Shown: piece by piece, positions 59,907 to 64,000 of the stretch | How positions within the stretch are numbered: position 1 is the stretch's first letter | Layout: every line of letters starts with the position of its first letter | NCBI GenBank assembly: GCA_046350455.1 | Contig: JAXMAM010000001.1 | Coordinates: 62,001 to 126,000, forward strand | Direction of reading: 5' to 3' | DNA length: 64,000 nucleotides | Origin: CAZXGD01 sp046350455 | Lineage (GTDB): Bacteria > Planctomycetota > Phycisphaerae > Phycisphaerales > SM1A02 | Position numbers and translations under genes: made by a program | The notes under the pieces: model-generated | The model's database searches: none | The model's input: the letters and a program-made list of their open reading frames with translations, nothing else | Told to the model about the DNA's origin: nothing

Positions 59907-60239
59907 GAAAATGGTGCCTGGCACGGGTGTCCCTACTTTCCGGAAACTGGTGCCTGGCACTGGTGTCCCGGGTTTCTGCATGGATGCCCACCCGTGTCCC
60001 TGCTGCGCGGAGGAGGCGCGCGAGTGGGCTTGCCGGCGATGGTCTGCGACACGCGCGCAGCCGCGACGCGCGCACGGCCGCGCCACGCAGTGCCCGCCGT
60101 GCAGCGCGCGATGACGCGATTGGCCCACGCCAAAAGGGGAGGGACACCCATGCAGGGAACCCCTGACCGAAACCCGGGACAGGAGTGCATGGCACGAGTT
60201 TCCCCGAAAGTAGGGACACCCGTGCCAGGCACCACTTTC
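59907..60239. mobile_element. MITE-like element with two 34-bp units at each end
   Basis: A 333-bp element. The left end has two direct units (59907-59940, 59942-59976), the right end two in the opposite orientation (60169-60202, 60206-60239), giving imperfect terminal inverted repeats of about 70 bases. The 190-bp core is different from the other two elements and GC-rich. The right end lies directly at the TAG stop (60240-60242) of trpS. No transposase is encoded. Confidence 0.75.
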
Positions 60240-61310
60240 CTACGTGCTCAGCGTCCGGTGGAAGAAGTGCAGGCCGGCGGCTTTGCGCGCGCGCTCCAAG
60301 GTGTCCTCGGCCAGCAGGTTGGCACGCCGGCAGCCGTCCTTCAGGATGGCAATCACCTTGGCATCGTCCTCGCCCATCTGCGCGCGCCGCGCACGCATGG
60401 GGTCCAGCAGCCGGTTGATAGCCGCCGCCACCTCCTGCTTCACATGCCCGTCACCCAGGTTGTCACCCGCCGCGTAGCGCCGCTTGAGCTCGGCCACGCG
60501 GTCCGGGTCCTCGATGAACGCCTCCACATACTGGAACAGCGCGTTGTTCACATCACCGGGCTCTGTGGGCGACTGCCGTCCAGTGAAGATCTTCTTCACC
60601 TTGTTCTCCACGTCCTTGGGCGTGTCGCTGATGAAAATCGCATTGCCCAGGCTCTTGGACATCTTGTTCTTGCCATCCACGCCCAGCAGCCGGCCCACCT
60701 TGCCCACCTCTGCGCGCGGCACAGGCCACACGCCGCCCAACTTCACGTGGTCCTCGTCCTTGGCATCGGTGGGCACGCCGCAGTACATCTGATTGAACCG
60801 CCGCGCCACCTCGCGCGTCAGCTCCAGATGCGGCACCTGGTCCTCGCCCACCGGCACGCCCACGGGCCTGAAGCTCAGGATGTCGCTGCATTGCCCCACG
60901 GCATACAGCGGAAATCCAAAGGAGTACGTGTCGCCCAGCCCCTTCATCTCGATCTCGGTCTTCAGCGTGGGATTGCGCATCACGCGGTTGAACGGCAGCA
61001 GCATGGCGAACAGGAACGCCAGCTCATGGATGGCTGGAATCTCGCTCTGCAGGAAGATGGTGCTCTTCTCCGGATCAATGCCCATGGCCAGATAGTCGCG
61101 CACGATGGCGATGGTGTCGCGCCGAATCTCCTCTGGCTTGTCTGCGCGCGTGGTGAACGCGTGGTAGTTGGCCAGGATGAAGTAGCAGTCGTGCGTCTCC
61201 TGCAGCTCCACGCGCCGCTTCACGCTGCCCACCCAGTGCCCAAGGTGCAGTTGTCCAGTGGGCGTGTCGCCTGTCAGGATGCGGGGTCGCTCGGTGGCCA
61301 TAGGGGGCAC
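60240..61310 (-). CDS. trpS: Tryptophanyl-tRNA synthetase
   Basis: A 356-residue class I synthetase that attaches tryptophan to its tRNA. The HIGH-type motif is TGQLHLGHW and the KMSKS motif is NKMSKSLGN. Other conserved parts are FNRVMRNPTLK, QCSDILSF and GEDQVPHLELTREVA. Two in-frame ATGs exist at 61310 and 61301; either is plausible. A repeat element immediately follows the stop codon. Confidence 0.95.
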   Translation of the reverse strand: MPPMATERPRILTGDTPTGQLHLGHWVGSVKRRVELQETHDCYFILANYHAFTTRADKPEEIRRDTIAIVRDYLAMGIDPEKSTIFLQSEIPAIHELAFLFAMLLPFNRVMRNPTLKTEIEMKGLGDTYSFGFPLYAVGQCSDILSFRPVGVPVGEDQVPHLELTREVARRFNQMYCGVPTDAKDEDHVKLGGVWPVPRAEVGKVGRLLGVDGKNKMSKSLGNAIFISDTPKDVENKVKKIFTGRQSPTEPGDVNNALFQYVEAFIEDPDRVAELKRRYAAGDNLGDGHVKQEVAAAINRLLDPMRARRAQMGEDDAKVIAILKDGCRRANLLAEDTLERARKAAGLHFFHRTLST

Positions 61311-61375
61311 GCAGGATACGGCGCAGCCCGCCCCGCACGCGCAGCGCGCTGGCCTTTGCTGACTACCATCCGCGC

Positions 61376-62209
61376 ATGCCCCCTGAGCCGGACCCGGCAG
61401 AACACGACGAAATCAGGGTCGAAGGTCTCACCCCTGCCATCCCAGCCCCAGCGCTGCCTGGCACCGTGGTGGCGCGGCACACCACAGATGACCTGTTCGA
61501 CGCGCTGGGCTTCGACCTCCTGGCCCAGGCCGTGGCATGCGTGCGCGAGTTTGGCGACTTCCACCTGGCCATCAGCGGCGGCAAGACGCCGTTCCCGCTG
61601 TACGAGCAACTGATGTGCGACCCCCGCCTGCGCGCGCTGCCGTGGCGCCGCACGCACCTGTGGATGGTGGACGAGCGCATGGTGCCGTTTGACAGCGAGC
61701 TCTCCAACTTTGGGCGCATCAAGGAAGTCATCGTGGACCACGCGGACATTCCTGCAGAGCAGGTGCACCCTGTGCTCACGCAGCAGCCAGACGCTGGCGA
61801 CCGCTACGACGCCGCGCTGAAGGAGACGCTGGCCTGGCGCCCCAAGGGGCACGATCGCCTGGACTTTGTGCTGCTGGGCATGGGTCCGGACGGACACACG
61901 GCCAGCATCTTTCCCGGCTCGCCAGCGTTGGACGACCTGCGCCGCGTGGCCATGCGCGTGCCGCCACCCACCACCGTGCCGCCGCCGGTGGAGCGCGTCA
62001 CGCTCACCATGGCCATGATCAACGCCAGCCGCTTTGTGGCGCCGCTGATCGTGGGCGCAGACAAGCACGCCATGCTGCAGCGCGTGGCCAGCGGCGTTCC
62101 GCAGCACACGGTTCCCATCGCTGGCGTGCGCCCGCTTGCTGGCGAGCTGCGCTGGTACCTGGACAAGGCTGCGGCGACGGGTGTGGCAGCACGTGCTGCC
62201 GGCTCCTGA
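61376..62209 (+). CDS. pgl: 6-phosphogluconolactonase
   Basis: A 277-residue enzyme of the DevB/Pgl type that hydrolyses 6-phosphogluconolactone, the second step of the oxidative pentose phosphate pathway. Motifs are LAISGGKTPFPLYE, WMVDERMVPF, LLGMGPDGHTASIFPG and a late TMAMINASR. Length is usual, with a proline-rich N-terminal extension of about 25 residues. Together with zwf it completes two consecutive steps, though they are not in one operon. Confidence 0.93.
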   Translation: MPPEPDPAEHDEIRVEGLTPAIPAPALPGTVVARHTTDDLFDALGFDLLAQAVACVREFGDFHLAISGGKTPFPLYEQLMCDPRLRALPWRRTHLWMVDERMVPFDSELSNFGRIKEVIVDHADIPAEQVHPVLTQQPDAGDRYDAALKETLAWRPKGHDRLDFVLLGMGPDGHTASIFPGSPALDDLRRVAMRVPPPTTVPPPVERVTLTMAMINASRFVAPLIVGADKHAMLQRVASGVPQHTVPIAGVRPLAGELRWYLDKAAATGVAARAAGS

Positions 62210-62216
62210 CTTCCGT

Positions 62217-64000
62217 TCAACGGCTCCACTGTCCGAGCAACACGCCCAGATCTTCGCCGTCCACGATCCCGTTGATGCTGATGTCCGCCACGGTGTCGCC
62301 TGTGCTGCCCCACGCACCCAGGAGGATTCCAAGGTCGGTGCCGTCCACCAGGCCATCGGCATTGAGATCCGCGGTGGGACGAGGCACCACGCAGTCCATC
62401 CACTGAACGGCCACAGGCTCGTAGGCGCCATCGCCATCCTCGTCGGTGGAGAAGACGATTCCAGTGGCGCCCAGGGCATCGACGTCCTGCCAAGCCACCA
62501 GGATCTGAAGGAATGCGAAGCCGCCCGGCCGCGCCTTCACGGCGCCATACAGGGGCTTGCCCGGTGGCATCCCGCCAACCGCGAGGGCTCCGCTTGGAGC
62601 GCCGTTCATGGCGACGGTGGTGACCTGATAGGGCAGCACACCGCCTGCATTGCTGGACACAGGGAGGTCCACGTTGAGCGTCGCCATGTCTCCAACGGGG
62701 AGGGAGATGGCGCACGTCAGGCAGCCACCAGAGCAGGGCAGATCCGGCCTGTCCTGCACCATGCCGCTGCACTCCACCACACGCCCGTTGCTGAGCGCCA
62801 TCACAGAATCAAAGCACGCGGTGCCTCCGGCCGGAAGCGCTGCTGGCCGCGGCGCCACCGCCACAGCCGTGGTGCTAGAGAACGCAGAGACGGAGGTGGT
62901 TGCCGAAGGCCCGATGGCGTCGAGAGGGGCGAACGGCCCGGCAAAGCACGGTACGCCTGGAGTCACCCACCCAAAGGCTGGCGTGACAGTGACCGCGTTT
63001 GGGGTCAGGTTGTAGAAGCGCGCGCCAACGGTCCTGGAAGTGGCGCCGCTGCAGAAGTTCAAGGGCTGTGCGACCTGGCAGTACTGCTTGCACTTTCCAA
63101 CGCCTCCCGCTGCGTGAAGCGCGGCGATCTCATCCGGCGTGAGCGCTCGTCGGAAGACCTCCAGTTCGTCAATGCCTCCAGGGAAGTACGAGGCGCCATG
63201 GTGGTCCGAACCGATCAGCATGGAGAGTTCGTTTGCCAGGTTGCCCGGCACCACCGTCGGGTCAAAGGTCAGGACCGTGGCGCCGTTCACATACAGCCGG
63301 CCACCGGTGCTGCTGGTGCGGTCCACTGTCACAGCGACATGCGTCCACGACGCGCCGGGAATGGTCCCTGCGGGGCTGGGGGCGATCCAGGTGGTAGGCG
63401 CTGTGTCGGCGAGCGTGAAGCAAAGCTGGCCCCCGCACACACCAAGCGCATATCCAGCGCTGTTGTGAAGCGGGTCATACTTGGAGACCAGGGTGCAATC
63501 GTTTTGGCAGGAGCCTTCGATAAAGACCCAGAGATCAATGGTGAATCCGGGGCTTGTGAACTCGATCAGCGAGTGGTTTCGGACCACGATGACATCATCC
63601 ACGCCGTCCAGGAAACGGCTGTTGCTGGACCAGAACCCCGCCCAAGGCGTGGCGCCAGCGCCCAGCGGGTAGCACACCCCGTTCCACGGGCTGACCAGGT
63701 TGTGGCACGTGCCTCCGGAGAGTTCGTCAAACGAGAGCCACAGCGCCATGTTGGCCGGTGGCATCACGCAGTCGCAGCACTCGATGCGAGCATGGTCAGA
63801 CCACGAGACGCCGCATGTTGGGTGAGACACACGGCAGAACACCTCGCAGCCGCAGTCGTCGCTCCCTGGCATCCAGAATGCGGGCGCATTGTTGTCCAGC
63901 GTGGAACTGGTCGCGCCGGGGATGGCCACTGGAGCATTGCTGCCACACTGCTTGAACCACTGGTAGCTCACGCCTGCATTCGGCGAGGCCACGTGGAATG
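62217..64000 (-). CDS. Secreted LamG/dockerin protein, 5' end outside the window
   Basis: A partial protein of at least 591 residues. The part seen begins with an Ig-like segment (VSYQWFKQCG), a Cys-rich linker, a LamG/concanavalin-type domain (MALWLSFDELSG ... DLWVFIEGSCQND ... GIDELEVFRRALTPDEIAALH), a beta-rich segment, and ends with dockerin-like loops (DLNADGLVDGTDLGILLG and SINGIVDGEDLGVLLG). The frame is open to the right edge, so the signal peptide lies beyond. Probably a large secreted carbohydrate-binding or adhesive protein. Confidence 0.85.
   Translation of the reverse strand, partial: FHVASPNAGVSYQWFKQCGSNAPVAIPGATSSTLDNNAPAFWMPGSDDCGCEVFCRVSHPTCGVSWSDHARIECCDCVMPPANMALWLSFDELSGGTCHNLVSPWNGVCYPLGAGATPWAGFWSSNSRFLDGVDDVIVVRNHSLIEFTSPGFTIDLWVFIEGSCQNDCTLVSKYDPLHNSAGYALGVCGGQLCFTLADTAPTTWIAPSPAGTIPGASWTHVAVTVDRTSSTGGRLYVNGATVLTFDPTVVPGNLANELSMLIGSDHHGASYFPGGIDELEVFRRALTPDEIAALHAAGGVGKCKQYCQVAQPLNFCSGATSRTVGARFYNLTPNAVTVTPAFGWVTPGVPCFAGPFAPLDAIGPSATTSVSAFSSTTAVAVAPRPAALPAGGTACFDSVMALSNGRVVECSGMVQDRPDLPCSGGCLTCAISLPVGDMATLNVDLPVSSNAGGVLPYQVTTVAMNGAPSGALAVGGMPPGKPLYGAVKARPGGFAFLQILVAWQDVDALGATGIVFSTDEDGDGAYEPVAVQWMDCVVPRPTADLNADGLVDGTDLGILLGAWGSTGDTVADISINGIVDGEDLGVLLGQWSR

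Noticed and set aside
59907..60239. Possible CRISPR array made of the 34-bp units
   Set aside because: The units change orientation and are not separated by equal spacers, and no cas gene is present.

Overview
The window reads as a chromosomal segment of a high-GC planctomycete, most likely class Phycisphaerae. Evidence: secreted proteins with dockerin-like repeats of the VDGTDLGILLG type; short signal-peptide proteins ending in a V/P-P-G motif, a hydrophobic stretch and an arginine tail (PEP-CTERM-like); membrane proteins with CxxCxYDL...CPECG zinc ribbons; and very dense packing with many ATGA start/stop overlaps. No tRNA, rRNA, CRISPR array or transposase gene was found.

Layout. 0.5-16 kb: secreted and cell-surface proteins (two dockerin-type, four PEP-CTERM-like) mixed with single enzymes: a PhyH-type dioxygenase, two GNAT acetyltransferases, a YcaQ-type DNA glycosylase, a frame-broken TPR-sulfotransferase and an alpha/beta hydrolase. 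16-34 kb: a PadR regulator behind two perfect palindromes and coupled to an SLBB-like membrane protein, an agmatinase-type ureohydrolase, a large arylsulfatase, a DUF6159-like membrane protein, a propeller-repeat secreted protein with dockerin motifs, an SPFH protein, an endonuclease/phosphatase-family protein, two zinc-ribbon membrane proteins, and an ECF sigma / anti-sigma-like / secretin-like operon. 34.7-37.5 kb: an NhaP2-type antiporter divergent from xylA.

37.6-51.3 kb is the most interesting part. A vWA protein is divergent from a tightly coupled operon: a zinc-ribbon GTPase, a GTPase-associated (GAP1-type) membrane protein with a proline-rich tail, a secreted proline-rich protein, a 969-residue membrane coiled-coil protein, a GYF-domain multipass membrane protein, a MotA/TolQ/ExbB-type proton channel and two different ExbD/TolR-like proteins, each with an aspartate in its single membrane helix. 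I read it as a GTPase-controlled envelope machine powered by ion-motive force. Its function is unknown. The first two genes contain several apparent single-base losses.

51.3-64 kb: housekeeping genes (asd, apaG, trpC, zwf, xerD, trpS, pgl), a CPBP protease, another zinc-ribbon protein and the end of a LamG/dockerin protein that runs off the window.

A family of 34-bp palindromic units (core GTGCC[T/A]GGCAC, ends GAAA...TTTC) occurs at 34.2-34.7, 51.3-51.9, 58.5 and 59.9-60.2 kb. The units form the ends of three MITE-like elements. Two of these elements share a 190-bp core in opposite orientation and so bracket the 17-kb segment holding the GTPase operon. The units repeatedly sit right at stop codons, and one supplies the C-terminus of asd. 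Three genes or gene groups (sulfotransferase, secretin-like protein, GTPase/GAP1) carry frameshifts that can all be explained by single lost G/C bases, so assembly error must be excluded before calling them pseudogenes.
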